From Hymenobacter daecheongensis DSM 21074 (GTDB lineage: Bacteria > Bacteroidota > Bacteroidia > Cytophagales > Hymenobacteraceae): 64,000 nt of DNA. Positions 1 to 7,757 of the stretch are shown here, piece after piece (position 1 is the stretch's first letter; the number at the start of each line of letters is the position of its first letter). The notes under the pieces are model-generated. The model was not told the DNA's origin and did no database searches. It worked only from the letters and a program-made list of their open reading frames with translations. The DNA lies in the NCBI RefSeq assembly GCF_900141805.1, contig NZ_FQYN01000001.1, forward strand, positions 434,001-498,000. Reading direction: 5' to 3'. Both the position numbers and the translations under genes were made by a program.

Positions 1-54
1 AATTGGGCCACTGAGGCGGCGGCTGTTCCACTCAGCATCGGTCAGGCCATTCAT
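1..54 (-). CDS. Partial small protein, second member of a decayed duplicate cassette
   Basis: Only the first 18 residues (MNGLTDAEWNSRRLSGPI) lie in the window; the gene continues past base 1. They resemble the start of the intact small gene at 240-371 (MAGKTAEEYERSRVKGPL), sharing the initial M, G, T, E, R and GP positions. The ATG at 54 is preferred over an in-frame ATG at 111, because the stretch from 111 is explained by homology to the upstream gene read in another frame. Function unknown; by layout it could be the antitoxin-like partner of the fragment at 62-177. Confidence 0.4.
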   Translation of the reverse strand, partial: MNGLTDAEWNSRRLSGPI

Positions 55-61
55 GGAATGG

Positions 62-177
62 TTAGCGCGCTTCAATAATTCGGCGGATGACGGCTTGTTG
101 GATGGTTTCATAGTCAGCGAGAGCTTTAAGTCTTCAACCACTAATTGGTCAGATGGACCGAAGATAAACTGCTTCAT
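62..177 (-). pseudogene. Truncated, frameshifted copy of the 379-666 gene
   Basis: Reading from an ATG at 177, one frame gives SDQLVVED and another gives DYETIQQAVIRRIIEAR followed by TAA at 62-64. Together they match the C-terminus of the protein at 379-666 (DDQLVVED..YETIQDVILRQL). The frame changes near 121-128, consistent with loss of one G. The N-terminal two thirds of the homologous gene are absent, so this is a remnant of a tandem duplication. A sequencing error could explain the frame change but not the N-terminal truncation. Confidence 0.5.
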
Positions 178-180
178 GAA

Positions 181-214
181 TAAAGAGAAAGCCCCAAACT
201 TCTACGCTTGGGGC
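181..214 (-). terminator. Rho-independent terminator
   Basis: The stem GCCCCAA/TTGGGGC (191-214) is followed on the minus strand by a T-rich run (190-181). It ends the cassette at 240-666 and separates it from the decayed copy. Confidence 0.7.
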
Positions 215-239
215 TCTCTGCTATTTAGTTCTGGATGGA

Positions 240-371
240 CTACGAAGCCAGTTTCCAAGTGGCATTAGGCGGTAGTTGGCCAGTTTTGCGCAAATGAGCT
301 AAGAACTCCTGCTTTGTCAACGGGCCCTTAACACGGCTGCGCTCATATTCTTCTGCCGTTTTACCAGCCAT
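240..371 (-). CDS. Small hypothetical protein, antitoxin-like position
   Basis: A 43-residue protein starting at ATG 371, eight bases after the stop of the upstream gene at 379. An alternative ATG at 428 would add 19 residues overlapping the upstream gene, but that segment is only the other frame of the neighbour. The sequence (MAGKTAEEYERSRVKGPL, then KQEFLAHLRKTGQLPP) is charged and probably helical, without a signal peptide or recognised domain. A second degenerate copy at the window edge shows the two genes travel as a unit. Toxin-antitoxin partnership is inference from size and order only. Confidence 0.45.
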   Translation of the reverse strand: MAGKTAEEYERSRVKGPLTKQEFLAHLRKTGQLPPNATWKLAS

Positions 372-378
372 CGAAAGG

Positions 379-666
379 TTAGAGGCCGGCTGCGAGTTGG
401 CGAAGGATGACGTCTTGGATGGTTTCATAGCTCGGCAAAATTACGTCTTCAACGACAAGTTGGTCATCATGTAACGTAAATGTAACCGAAAGAAATTTCC
501 GCTGCTTCGTATATCCTACAACTTCGTAGGCACCAGCGCCTTTGGGGTAAAGACCACTCCGAGGAGGAAGTAGAAGAAGCTCCTCCATTTCTTCCTGCAG
601 AATGCTGTAACTGTGACACCAGTTCCAGTTGACTTTACCAAAGTCGAGACTATAGCCGTCCAACAC
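379..666 (-). CDS. Small hypothetical protein, possible toxin-like partner
   Basis: A 95-residue product from a GTG at 666, one base after the nrdA stop. The C-terminal half has a beta-rich pattern, YEVVGYTKQRKFLSVTF then DDQLVVEDVILP, ending in a helix YETIQDVILRQL. The 'GYT..RKFLSV.F' strand superficially resembles BrnT-type RelE-fold toxins, which also precede their antitoxin, but the resemblance is too weak for a call. It may be co-transcribed with nrdA. A truncated frameshifted copy sits at 62-177. Confidence 0.45.
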   Translation of the reverse strand: MLDGYSLDFGKVNWNWCHSYSILQEEMEELLLLPPRSGLYPKGAGAYEVVGYTKQRKFLSVTFTLHDDQLVVEDVILPSYETIQDVILRQLAAGL

Positions 667-667
667 C

Positions 668-3046
668 CTACGACCCGCAAGCCTCGCAAGCGTCCGGATT
701 ATCCAGCGAGCAGGCCATGTCCGAGGCGTTCTGGGCCGAGACGTTCAGCGGCTCCAGGGTTTCGGCGGCCTGCTTCTGCACCGTGAACTTGATGGCGTCG
801 GCGGCGGCTTTGGTGCGCAGGTAGTACATGCCGGTTTTCAGGCCCTTCTTCCACGAGTGGAAGTGCATGCTGGTGAGCTTGCCGAAGTTCACGTTCAGCA
901 CGTGCAGGTTCAGGCTCTGGCTCTGGCAGATGTACGCGCCCCGGTCGGCCGACATGTCGATGATGCGGCGCTGGGAAATCTCCCACACCGTCTTGTACAG
1001 GTCCTTGATGCTCTGCGGGATGCTCGGAATGTCCTGCACCGAGCCGTTGGCGGCGATGATATCGTTCTTCATCTGCTCGTTCCAGATGCCGAGCTTCACC
1101 AGGTCCTTGAGTAGGTGCTTGTTCACCACCATAAACTCCCCGCTCAGCACGCGCCGCACATAGATGTTGGAGGTGTAAGGCTCAAACGACTCGTTGTTGC
1201 CCAGGATCTGGGCCGTGGAGGCCGTGGGCATGGGGGCTACCAGCAGCGAGTTGCGCACGCCGTGCTCCACCACCTGGGCGCGCAGCGTTTCCCAGTCCCA
1301 GCGGCCGCTCTCGGGCTTCACGCCCCAGAGGTCGAACTGGAACTTGCCCTGGCTGAGTGGGGAGCCGGGGAAGGTTTCGTAAGCGCCGTCCTTTTTGGCC
1401 AGGTCCATTGAGGCCGTCATGGCCGCGAAGTAGATGGTTTCGAAAATGTCCTTGTTCAGGCCCGAGGCTTCGTCGCTCTCGAAGGGCATGCGCAGGGCAA
1501 TGAAGGTATCGGCCAGGCCCTGCACGCCGAGGCCGATGGGGCGGTGGCGCAGGTTGCTGCGCTCGGCTTCCACTACGGGGTAGAAGTTGATGTCGATGAC
1601 CTTGTTGAGGTTCTTCGTGGCGTGATAGGTCACGTCGTAGAGCTTCTGGTGGTCGAAGGTCAGGCTGCCGTTTTCGCCCTTCAGGAAGCGCGGCAGGGCC
1701 AGCGACGCCAGGTTGCACACCGCAATTTCGTTCTCGTCGGTGTACTCCATTATCTCGGTGCACAGGTTCGACGATTTGATGGTGCCCAGGTTCTGCTGGT
1801 TGCTCTTGCTGTTGGCAGCGTCCTTGAAGAGCATATAGGGCGTGCCCGTCTCGGTCTGGCTTTCCAGGATGGCGAACCACAGGTCCTGGGCCTTCACGGT
1901 GCGGCGGCCGCGGCCCTCCTTCTCATACTTCATGTAGAGCTTCTCGAACTCGGGGCCCCAGGTGTCGCCGAGGCCGGGGCACTCGTTGGGGCACATCAGG
2001 GTCCAGTCGCCGTTGGCTTCCACGCGCTTCATGAACAGGTCGGGGGTCCAGAGGGCGTAGAACAGGTCGCGGGCGCGGTTTTCCTCCTTGCCGTGGTTCT
2101 TTTTCAGATCCAGGAAGTCGAAGATATCGGCGTGCCAGGGCTCGATGTAGATGGCGAAGGCACCCTTGCGCTTCCCGCCGCCCTGGTCCACGTAGCGGGC
2201 CGTGTCGTTGAACACCTTCAGCATTGGGATGATGCCGTTGGAGGTGCCGTTGGTGCCCTTGATGTAGGAGCCCGTGGCCCGCACGTTGTGGATGCTCAGC
2301 CCAATGCCGCCGGCGCTCTGCGAAATCTGGGCGCAGTTTTTCAGCGTGTCATAAATGCCCGTGATGGAGTCGTCCTTCATCGTGAGCAGGAAGCAGGACG
2401 AAAGCTGGGGCTTGGGCGAGCCGGCGTTGAACAGCGTGGGCGTGGCATGGGTAAACCACCGCTCACTCATCAGTTCGTAGGTTTCGATGGCCGACTCGAT
2501 ATCATGCTTGTGAATGCCGATGGCCACGCGCATAATCATGTGCTGGGGCCGCTCAATCACCTTGCCGTCCACGCGTAGCAGGTAGCTGCGCTCCAGGGTT
2601 TTAAAGCCGAAATAGTCGTAACTGTAGTCCCGGTCGTAGATGATAGCCGAGTCCAGCGTAGCCGCGTGCTTGTGGATGATTTCCCACACGTCCTTGGCAA
2701 TGAGCGAAGCATTCTCGCCGGTCTTGGGGTCCTCGTAGGTGTACAGCCGCTTCATAGTGCTGCTGAACGACTTCGAGGTCACCTTGTGCAGGTTGCTGAC
2801 GGCAATGCGGGCGGCCAGGATGGCGTAGTCGGGGTGCTTGGTGGTGAGCGAGGCGGCAGTTTCGGCGGCTAGGTTGTCCAGCTCCACCGTCGTCACGCCG
2901 TCATAAATACCGTCGATGACCTTTTTGGCCACCTCAATCGGCGACACGAAGTTCTGATTCAGCCCGTAGCAGAGCTTTTCGATGCGCGCCGTGACTTTAT
3001 CGAATTTCACGGATTCGCGGCGGCCGTCGCGTTTGAGTACCAGCAT
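668..3046 (-). CDS. nrdA: Ribonucleoside-diphosphate reductase, alpha (large) subunit, class Ia
   Basis: Reduces ribonucleotides to deoxyribonucleotides together with NrdB. The 792-residue protein begins [18 protein letters not shown]; an upstream in-frame start at 3106 only adds a non-conserved tail, so ATG 3046 is used. An ATP-cone occupies about residues 1-95. Active-site residues are visible: C218 in SSCFLL, N427/C429/E431 in SNLCTEI, C444 in AVCNLAS, the stacked tyrosines Y741-Y742 in TGMYYLRT for radical transfer, and the C-terminal redox pair C787/C790 in CEAC. The beta-subunit gene is about 0.9 kb upstream on the same strand, with a DUF559 gene between them. Identification is very secure. 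Confidence 0.97.
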   Translation of the reverse strand: MLVLKRDGRRESVKFDKVTARIEKLCYGLNQNFVSPIEVAKKVIDGIYDGVTTVELDNLAAETAASLTTKHPDYAILAARIAVSNLHKVTSKSFSSTMKRLYTYEDPKTGENASLIAKDVWEIIHKHAATLDSAIIYDRDYSYDYFGFKTLERSYLLRVDGKVIERPQHMIMRVAIGIHKHDIESAIETYELMSERWFTHATPTLFNAGSPKPQLSSCFLLTMKDDSITGIYDTLKNCAQISQSAGGIGLSIHNVRATGSYIKGTNGTSNGIIPMLKVFNDTARYVDQGGGKRKGAFAIYIEPWHADIFDFLDLKKNHGKEENRARDLFYALWTPDLFMKRVEANGDWTLMCPNECPGLGDTWGPEFEKLYMKYEKEGRGRRTVKAQDLWFAILESQTETGTPYMLFKDAANSKSNQQNLGTIKSSNLCTEIMEYTDENEIAVCNLASLALPRFLKGENGSLTFDHQKLYDVTYHATKNLNKVIDINFYPVVEAERSNLRHRPIGLGVQGLADTFIALRMPFESDEASGLNKDIFETIYFAAMTASMDLAKKDGAYETFPGSPLSQGKFQFDLWGVKPESGRWDWETLRAQVVEHGVRNSLLVAPMPTASTAQILGNNESFEPYTSNIYVRRVLSGEFMVVNKHLLKDLVKLGIWNEQMKNDIIAANGSVQDIPSIPQSIKDLYKTVWEISQRRIIDMSADRGAYICQSQSLNLHVLNVNFGKLTSMHFHSWKKGLKTGMYYLRTKAAADAIKFTVQKQAAETLEPLNVSAQNASDMACSLDNPDACEACGS

Positions 3047-3337
3047 GAGCGTGGGAGGTTGGGATGGTTGGAGTATAGAAACGCCACGTCGAAAAACGGC
3101 GGGCACTACGTTCAGGAATCAGAGCAACCGGTAGCTATTCCGGCCTTCTTGATGCGGAAGATATTCCCTTCCGGCGGGTAGGACAAACCTTCTGTTTAGA
3201 AGTTTTCCACAATAGGCTAATGCGGTGCTATTCAGGCTATTTTTCGGAATTAAAGCGTGACTATATAGCCCCAGGAAGTCCCGAAATTTCAGGTTGCGCG
3301 GGAGGTGGAAATTTGGTAGAACGAACTAAAGCTATGA

Positions 3338-3388
3338 GCTAAAAAACTAGCCCCCCTCCTCAGATGAGGAGGGGTTGGGGGTGGTTGA
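3338..3388. repeat. Left 51-bp inverted repeat of the DUF559 element
   Basis: Matches the reverse complement of 3821-3871 at 46 of 51 positions. Each arm has its own palindrome, CCTCCTCAGATGAGGAGG, flanked by CTAG and GGTGGTTGA blocks. The two arms bracket the DUF559 gene exactly. Confidence 0.85.
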
Positions 3389-3433
3389 CCGGAGCGTTGT
3401 TTATCTTGAAGAATCTAGAAGCTAAGCTACAAG

Positions 3434-3862
3434 ATGCCCGCAACCAAACACGTCCATAACCTCCCCCACCAGAAAGCCAGCCGCCGCCAGCTCCGCAGCA
3501 ATCTGACCCAGGCAGAGGCGCTGCTGTGGCGGGCTTTACAACGCAGCCAGCTGGCCGGCCGCAAATTCCGCCGTCAGCATGGCATCGGCCCCTACATCGT
3601 GGATTTCTACTGCGCCGCCGAAAAGCTGGTTATCGAGTTGGATGGTGCGGGGCACTTCACAGTAAGCGGGGAAGCTTATGACGTTGAAAGAACAGCTTAT
3701 CTGACAGGTTTGGGCCTGCGGGTGCTGCGCTTTGAGAACCGGCTGGTGCTAGAGCAGACAGATGGTGTGCTGGCGGGAATTGAGGCGGCGTTTGGCGCGG
3801 GGGATTGTCGTTCTGGCGTTTCAACCACCCCTAGCCCCTCCTCATCTGAGGAGGGGAACTAG
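3434..3862 (+). CDS. DUF559 domain protein (Vsr/endonuclease-like fold)
   Basis: A 142-residue protein from ATG 3434. The core RSNLTQAEALLWRALQRSQLAGRKFRRQ..IGPYIVDFYC..KLVIELDG is the signature of DUF559, a family related to very-short-patch-repair and restriction-like endonucleases; the D in VDFYC and the E and D of VIELDG are candidate metal ligands. The C-terminal residues TPSPSSSEEGN and the TAG stop are encoded by the right inverted repeat. It lies between nrdB and nrdA on the opposite strand, as if inserted there. The family function is unknown; a role in mobilising the flanking repeats, as RAYT proteins do for REP sequences, is inference. Confidence 0.85.
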   Translation: MPATKHVHNLPHQKASRRQLRSNLTQAEALLWRALQRSQLAGRKFRRQHGIGPYIVDFYCAAEKLVIELDGAGHFTVSGEAYDVERTAYLTGLGLRVLRFENRLVLEQTDGVLAGIEAAFGAGDCRSGVSTTPSPSSSEEGN

Positions 3863-3871
3863 CTTTTTAGC
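3821..3871. repeat. Right 51-bp inverted repeat of the DUF559 element
   Basis: Counterpart of 3338-3388. It encodes the last residues and the stop codon of the DUF559 gene, so gene and repeat end form one unit. Confidence 0.85.
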
Positions 3872-3886
3872 CTTAGCATAAAATGT

Positions 3887-3918
3887 AAAAAAGCCTGCGA
3901 TACGGACCGCAGGCTTTT
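3887..3918 (-). terminator. Rho-independent terminator of nrdB
   Basis: The stem AAAAGCCTGCG/CGCAGGCTTTT with a short loop sits just past the nrdB stop. A/T runs flank both sides, so it could also stop the convergent DUF559 transcript. Confidence 0.85.
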
Positions 3919-3941
3919 CAGCAGTTGATTTATTGAATAGC

Positions 3942-4901
3942 TTAAAAATCCTCGTCCAGCGAGAAGGCATTCTCTGTCCGCTCGCTCATCACGCCGGCTT
4001 TCTGGTACTCGGCCACGCGCTTCTCGAAAAAGTTGGTTTTGCCCTGCAGCGAAATCATCTCCATGAAATCGAAGGGGTTCGAAGAGTTGTAGATCTTGCT
4101 GTATCCCAGGCTCTGCAAGAGGCGGTCGGCCACAAACTCGATGTACTGCGACATGGTTACCGAGTTCATCCCAATTAGGTTCACGGGCAGCGCGTCGGTC
4201 ACGAACTCCTGCTCGATGCTCACCGCGTCGCGGATGATTTCGTGCACGCGCTCCTCGGAGAGCTTGTTTTGCAGGTAGCTGTAGAGCAGGCAGGCGAAGT
4301 CGCAGTGCAGGCCCTCGTCTCTGGAAATCAACTCGTTAGAGAATGTTAGACCGGGCATCAGGCCGCGCTTCTTCAGCCAGAAGATGGAGCAGAACGAGCC
4401 GGAGAAGAAGATACCCTCCACGGCCGCAAAGGCGATGATGCGTTCAGCGAAATCCTCGGAGTTGATCCACTTCAGGGCCCACTCCCCCTTTTTCTTCACG
4501 CAGGGCACCGTTTCCAGGGCGTTGAAGAGGCGGTCCTTTTCCTTCGGGTCTTTGATGTAGGTGTCGATCAGCAGGGAATACGTTTCCGAGTGGATGTTTT
4601 CCATCATGATCTGGAAGCCGTAGAAGCAGCGCGCCTCGGGCATCTGCACTTCCTGCATGAAGTTAACGGCCAGATTCTCGTTCACAATGCCGTCGGAGGC
4701 GGCGAAGAAGGCCAGCACGTGGCTGATGAAGTGCCGCTCGCCGTCGTTAAGGGCGTCCCAGTCCTTCTGGTCCTGGCTCAGGTCGATTTCCTCGGCGGTC
4801 CAGAACGAGGCTTCGGCTTTTTTATAAAACTGCCAGACATCGTTGTTCTGAATGGGAAACAGGACGAAGCGGTTGGGATTTTCAGTGAGCAGCGGTTCCA
4901 T
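3942..4901 (-). CDS. nrdB: Ribonucleoside-diphosphate reductase, beta subunit, class Ia
   Basis: A 319-residue di-iron ferritin-like protein from ATG 4901. It carries the diferric-tyrosyl radical that starts catalysis in NrdA. The E101-x2-H104-x3-Y108 pattern (ENIHSETY) holds an iron-binding Glu, an iron-binding His and the radical Tyr, as in E. coli E115/H118/Y122, which makes it a tyrosyl-radical enzyme and not a metal-only type. The C-terminal FSLDEDF tail is the acidic and aromatic peptide that docks into NrdA. No NrdR-type box was recognised upstream; DnaA boxes lie about 240-320 bases upstream of the start. Confidence 0.97.
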   Translation of the reverse strand: MEPLLTENPNRFVLFPIQNNDVWQFYKKAEASFWTAEEIDLSQDQKDWDALNDGERHFISHVLAFFAASDGIVNENLAVNFMQEVQMPEARCFYGFQIMMENIHSETYSLLIDTYIKDPKEKDRLFNALETVPCVKKKGEWALKWINSEDFAERIIAFAAVEGIFFSGSFCSIFWLKKRGLMPGLTFSNELISRDEGLHCDFACLLYSYLQNKLSEERVHEIIRDAVSIEQEFVTDALPVNLIGMNSVTMSQYIEFVADRLLQSLGYSKIYNSSNPFDFMEMISLQGKTNFFEKRVAEYQKAGVMSERTENAFSLDEDF

Positions 4902-5065
4902 AAGCGGATGGGAAAAATAAGCTGAAAAGTAGCCGGCACCTGGGCAGAAGCGGTGGCTCCTGAACCTGATGCGTCAGAAAATGTTTGGCTTTCCGACCGA
5001 CTTCACAACGCCCGTCGAAGCATCAAATATAACCCCACCCCAGGGGAACATCGCCCCGGCTCTGC

Positions 5066-5219
5066 GTTTTTTCTGTGTTAATTTTTCCGTATGATGACTG
5101 GCTGCAGTCTTTTCTCGGAGTCATGGTGCCAAGCGTGAAAACTGTGCAAAAGGCCCCAAAAACAACGGTTTCAGAAAAGTTATCCACATTTCACCTGTGG
5201 ACAATCCATCTTATCCACA
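5066..5219. other. DnaA-box cluster with adjacent AT-rich tract (candidate oriC or DnaA-regulated promoter)
   Basis: Two exact TTATCCACA boxes lie at 5180-5188 and 5211-5219, both on the plus strand. TTGTCCACA is on the minus strand at 5196-5204, and TTTTGCACA, matching the relaxed TTWTNCACA consensus, on the minus strand at 5143-5151. An AT-rich stretch at 5066-5094, unusual in this GC-rich sequence, lies 50-115 bases to the left and could be an unwinding element. The cluster is in the 495-base divergent gap between nrdB and rplU. Clustered DnaA boxes mark origins; DnaA also regulates E. coli nrdAB, so the alternative is transcriptional control. Confidence 0.6.
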
Positions 5220-5332
5220 AAAACGCTATTCGCGTGCCCGTCCGGGTGCTTTTAAAAGACGCGGCCGAACAGGTACTTCCCACGGCCTCAGCCGCTTTTC
5301 CGCGTCGAGTAGATGATGATTAGTGAGTTAGG

Positions 5333-5364
5333 TTTGGTTTTGTGAAAGGATACTTCTACTTTTG
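5333..5364 (+). promoter_or_regulatory. Bacteroidota-type promoter of rplU
   Basis: TTTG at 5333-5336, a 20-base spacer, then TACTTTTG at 5357-5364, matching the TTTG-N(17-23)-TAnnTTTG consensus of the primary sigma factor in this phylum. It lies 33 bases ahead of the rplU ATG. Confidence 0.75.
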
Positions 5365-5396
5365 CCTTCCAATTTTCAGAAAACGCGAAGACGCCG

Positions 5397-5702
5397 ATGT
5401 ACGCAATTGTCAACATAGCCGGGAAGCAGACCAAGGTCGAAGCCAATAAATTTGTATACGCTCACCGCCTGGCTGGCAACGTCGGCGATACGGTAGAGCT
5501 GGGTAAAGCCATGCTGACCGACAGCGAAGGCACCATCACCATTGGCTCGCCCCTGCTGGACGTAGCCGTTATGGGCACCATCCTGGAGCACGTAAAGGGT
5601 GACAAGGTGCTGGTATTCAAGAAGAAGCGCCGCAAAGGCTACAAGAAGCTGAACGGCCACCGTCAGCAGTTCACCAAAGTAATGATCAACAGCATTGGCT
5701 AA
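5397..5702 (+). CDS. rplU: 50S ribosomal protein L21
   Basis: A 101-residue L21: it opens MYAIVNIAGKQ and carries KKKRRKGYKKLNGHRQ near the C-terminus, the conserved 23S rRNA-binding region. Typical length for the family. It is followed after 99 bases by rpmA (L27), the standard gene pair. The gap holds an A/T word repeat. Confidence 0.97.
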   Translation: MYAIVNIAGKQTKVEANKFVYAHRLAGNVGDTVELGKAMLTDSEGTITIGSPLLDVAVMGTILEHVKGDKVLVFKKKRRKGYKKLNGHRQQFTKVMINSIG

Positions 5703-5705
5703 GGC

Positions 5706-5794
5706 CAATTATGAATTCTGAATTATAAATTCTGAATCAGGCATTTGCGCCACCGATTCCAATTCATAATTCAACATTCATAATTCATAATTCC
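5706..5794. repeat. A/T word repeat in inverted layout between rplU and rpmA
   Basis: Left block (5706-5738) repeats the words AATTATGAATTCTGAATTAT; right block (about 5757-5794) repeats ATTCATAATTC in the complementary sense. The blocks can pair around a short GC-containing centre. It is much more AT-rich than the surroundings and sits inside an operon. Confidence 0.7.
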
Positions 5795-5801
5795 AACTAC
5801 A

Positions 5802-6074
5802 ATGGCACACAAGAAAGGCGTAGGTAGCTCCAACAACGGCCGCGAATCTCATTCTAAGCGCTTGGGCGTGAAGATCTTCGGCGGTCAAGGCATCATTGCC
5901 GGCAACATCATCGTGCGTCAGCGCGGCACCAAGCATCACCCCGGCCAGAACGTGGGTATCGGCAAGGACCACACGCTGTTCGCCATGGTCGATGGCACGG
6001 TGCAGTTCCGCAAGGGCCGCAAAGACCGCTCGTTCGTGACGGTTGTTCCGGTTTCGGAAGTAGCCGCCGCTTAG
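5802..6074 (+). CDS. rpmA: 50S ribosomal protein L27
   Basis: A 90-residue L27 starting [16 protein letters not shown], with the conserved [21 protein letters not shown] and GKDHTLFA segments. The mature N-terminus starts directly after Met, without the extra cleavable peptide seen in Firmicutes. Downstream gene of the rplU-rpmA pair and terminated at 6134-6169. Confidence 0.97.
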   Translation: MAHKKGVGSSNNGRESHSKRLGVKIFGGQGIIAGNIIVRQRGTKHHPGQNVGIGKDHTLFAMVDGTVQFRKGRKDRSFVTVVPVSEVAAA

Positions 6075-6075
6075 T

Positions 6076-6246
6076 ACCACGGATTTTTCGGATTGGTCGG
6101 ATTTCACGGATTTCGTGAACGATTGATCTGAGCCAGAAAAAGCCACCTCAGTCGGGGTGGCTTTTTCTGTTTGAGGTAGCTTGGGCAAAACTGCTGCGCC
6201 GGACCCGAAAGCTGTGAAATCTGCCTAAGTCGCGCGAATCCGTGGT
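6076..6246. repeat. CACGGATTTTTCGGAT word repeat flanking the rpmA terminator
   Basis: Plus-sense words 'ACCACGGATTTTTCGGAT' and 'TTTCACGGATTTCG' (6077-6115) are answered by GCGAATCCGTGGT at 6233-6245, so the terminator lies inside an imperfect inverted pair. The same word family recurs at 50950-51122. Confidence 0.6.
6134..6169 (+). terminator. Terminator of rplU-rpmA
   Basis: A 14-bp perfect stem CAGAAAAAGCCACC/GGTGGCTTTTTCTG with an 8-base loop. The A/T flanks allow it to work in both directions between convergent genes. Confidence 0.85.
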
Positions 6247-7005
6247 TCAGACTAAGGCGTAAAGGACCGGCTTGCTGGGGCTGGCATCCAGCTCCAGACT
6301 CGTGACCTGCAGATTGAGCAAGTACAGGCCGTCCAGGACGGCATCGGGCACGAAGATCAGCTCGGTGATGGTGGCGGCCGTGCGCGTAGCGTGGGGGTAC
6401 TGCCAGAAGGCGTGGTGGGCCAGCAGCTCGCCATCGTCCTCTTCCCGATCTACGCTGGGCAGGTCGAGCAGCAGATGCTGGATACTGCGGGCCACTAGGT
6501 AGTGGGCTAGCGCCGGCTCCAGGTACGTGGGGTTGGTGCCCGAATACTGGCGGTGACGCTTGGCGGCGTCGTTGGGCAGGGTGCGCAGGATCAGGGCTTC
6601 GGGAGCATCAGCGGCAGCTTCCAGCAGCGGCTGCACATCGGCCAGCAGCACTACCAGGTCGCCGTTGGGCTGCGGGCGGGGCAATACGGAAACCAGCCGG
6701 GCCACGAACAGGAAGCGGCGCAGACAGCGGTTGAGCGTAGCCGCCGGGTCGGGGCTGATGTGGCCGTAGCACTCGGTATGGGTGCCGTTGCCGTGGGGCG
6801 TGAGGTGGACGCGCTGGTAGTTGGTACTGCCGCCCAGCGCCACGCTGCCCACAAAGCTGCCCACCCGAATCGTGTCGAACTGCACTGGCTCGGCCCAGAA
6901 GCAATTCACCTGCTCCGGGCCGGGAGCCAGCGGCAGCGAGATATCCAGCGGCGCGGCGGGGTCGAAGGAGTAGGTGCGGCCGTGGTGGGAGTAGGTGGCA
7001 GGCAT
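6247..7005 (-). CDS. Cyclase-family metal-dependent hydrolase (kynurenine formamidase-like)
   Basis: A 252-residue protein from ATG 7005 of the cyclase family (PF04199), which includes arylformamidase. LTPHGNGTHTECYGHI (about residues 67-82) is the conserved metal-binding HxGxHxE-type motif, and DLPSVDREEDDG further on is the second characteristic loop. No signal peptide is visible, so it is probably cytoplasmic. No tryptophan-catabolism gene is nearby, so the substrate cannot be stated. Monocistronic by context, convergent with rpmA. Confidence 0.8.
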   Translation of the reverse strand: MPATYSHHGRTYSFDPAAPLDISLPLAPGPEQVNCFWAEPVQFDTIRVGSFVGSVALGGSTNYQRVHLTPHGNGTHTECYGHISPDPAATLNRCLRRFLFVARLVSVLPRPQPNGDLVVLLADVQPLLEAAADAPEALILRTLPNDAAKRHRQYSGTNPTYLEPALAHYLVARSIQHLLLDLPSVDREEDDGELLAHHAFWQYPHATRTAATITELIFVPDAVLDGLYLLNLQVTSLELDASPSKPVLYALV

Positions 7006-7077
7006 GTGCAGGGGTTTGCGGGAAGTGGCTCCGGCTGGTGGGCTGGGTTACGAAGCTGTTTAGAAAGTCGAGCAGAA

Positions 7078-7195
7078 TATCCCAGGACGTTATGCTTCAC
7101 CTGGCGTCCGCGAAGTCGAAGCATCGTGCTATCGTTGGATTACTACTCAGACGTCAGCACGCGAGATTCCTCGGCTTTGCTCGGAATGACACGTT
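7078..7195. repeat. Degenerate palindromic repeat, TCATnnTGAGC family
   Basis: Contains GTCGAAGCATCGTGCT (from about 7116) and later GCACGCGAGATTCCTCGG with GCTCGGAATGACACGTTC. These are partial matches to the arms seen intact at 44602-44706. It separates two minus-strand genes. Confidence 0.45.
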
Positions 7196-7217
7196 CTTCC
7201 GCCTTGCTAAACAGCGT

Positions 7218-7706
7218 CTACGGCTCGATGCGCAGGAACACGCCTTCCAGGTAAAAAATATTGTGCGGGGTGCTGCCCTCGTAATCCTCCTCGTCCTCTT
7301 CCTCATCGCCGCCAAAGTCCAGCTCCGGCTCGTCTTCCGAGGCTTCGCCTTCCTCTTCAAAATCGTCGGCCGGATAGGTGCAGGACAGTTTCATGGCCAC
7401 GCCGGGCAGCGGGACGGGCGGCTTTTCCTCGGTGGTGTATTCCAGCAGGCACGGCCACTCCGTGACGGTGGCCAGGGCTTCGGCTACGTCTTCCTGCAGC
7501 GCCTCGGCCCGGGGGCCGGCCAGGCGCAGCAGCAGATCGAGGGACGGAAACTGCAGGCCCAGGTGAAAGAAATGCAGGCTCTCGTCGAAAAACGTGGTGG
7601 CCCACACGGTCACGTCGTCCGTGTTGTCGAAGACAATGGCCGTAATCTGAATCTGCTCGACGAAAAAGTCGGCGTCATCGGCGAGAGCGTCAATCAGGCG
7701 TTTCAT
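7218..7706 (-). CDS. Hypothetical acidic protein
   Basis: A 162-residue protein from ATG 7706 (MKRLIDALADDADFFVEQ); the longer frame from 7757 adds non-conserved sequence overlapping the region next to hemW. No family recognised. The first ~110 residues look like a folded alpha/beta domain. About residues 115-148 form an extremely acidic linker (runs of E and D with GG), and the chain ends with an ordered-looking NIFYLEGVFLRIEP. No signal peptide or membrane segment. It lies about 50 bases downstream of hemW on the same strand, so co-transcription is likely. Confidence 0.6.
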   Translation of the reverse strand: MKRLIDALADDADFFVEQIQITAIVFDNTDDVTVWATTFFDESLHFFHLGLQFPSLDLLLRLAGPRAEALQEDVAEALATVTEWPCLLEYTTEEKPPVPLPGVAMKLSCTYPADDFEEEGEASEDEPELDFGGDEEEDEEDYEGSTPHNIFYLEGVFLRIEP

Positions 7707-7757
7707 TGCCTGAACATACGCAAAACTGCCGCTTCTACCCAGCGCCGAAAGCCGCAC

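Noticed and set aside
53..268. 71-codon plus-strand frame at the left edge
   Set aside because: It lies opposite the decayed cassette copy and terminator; the minus-strand homology explains the conserved bases.
1544..2578. A 344-codon antisense open frame within nrdA
   Set aside because: NrdA is unambiguous on the minus strand with all catalytic residues; the plus frame is codon-composition noise.
5143..5219. Definite oriC
   Set aside because: DnaA boxes alone cannot distinguish an origin from DnaA-regulated transcription; kept as a candidate with both explanations.
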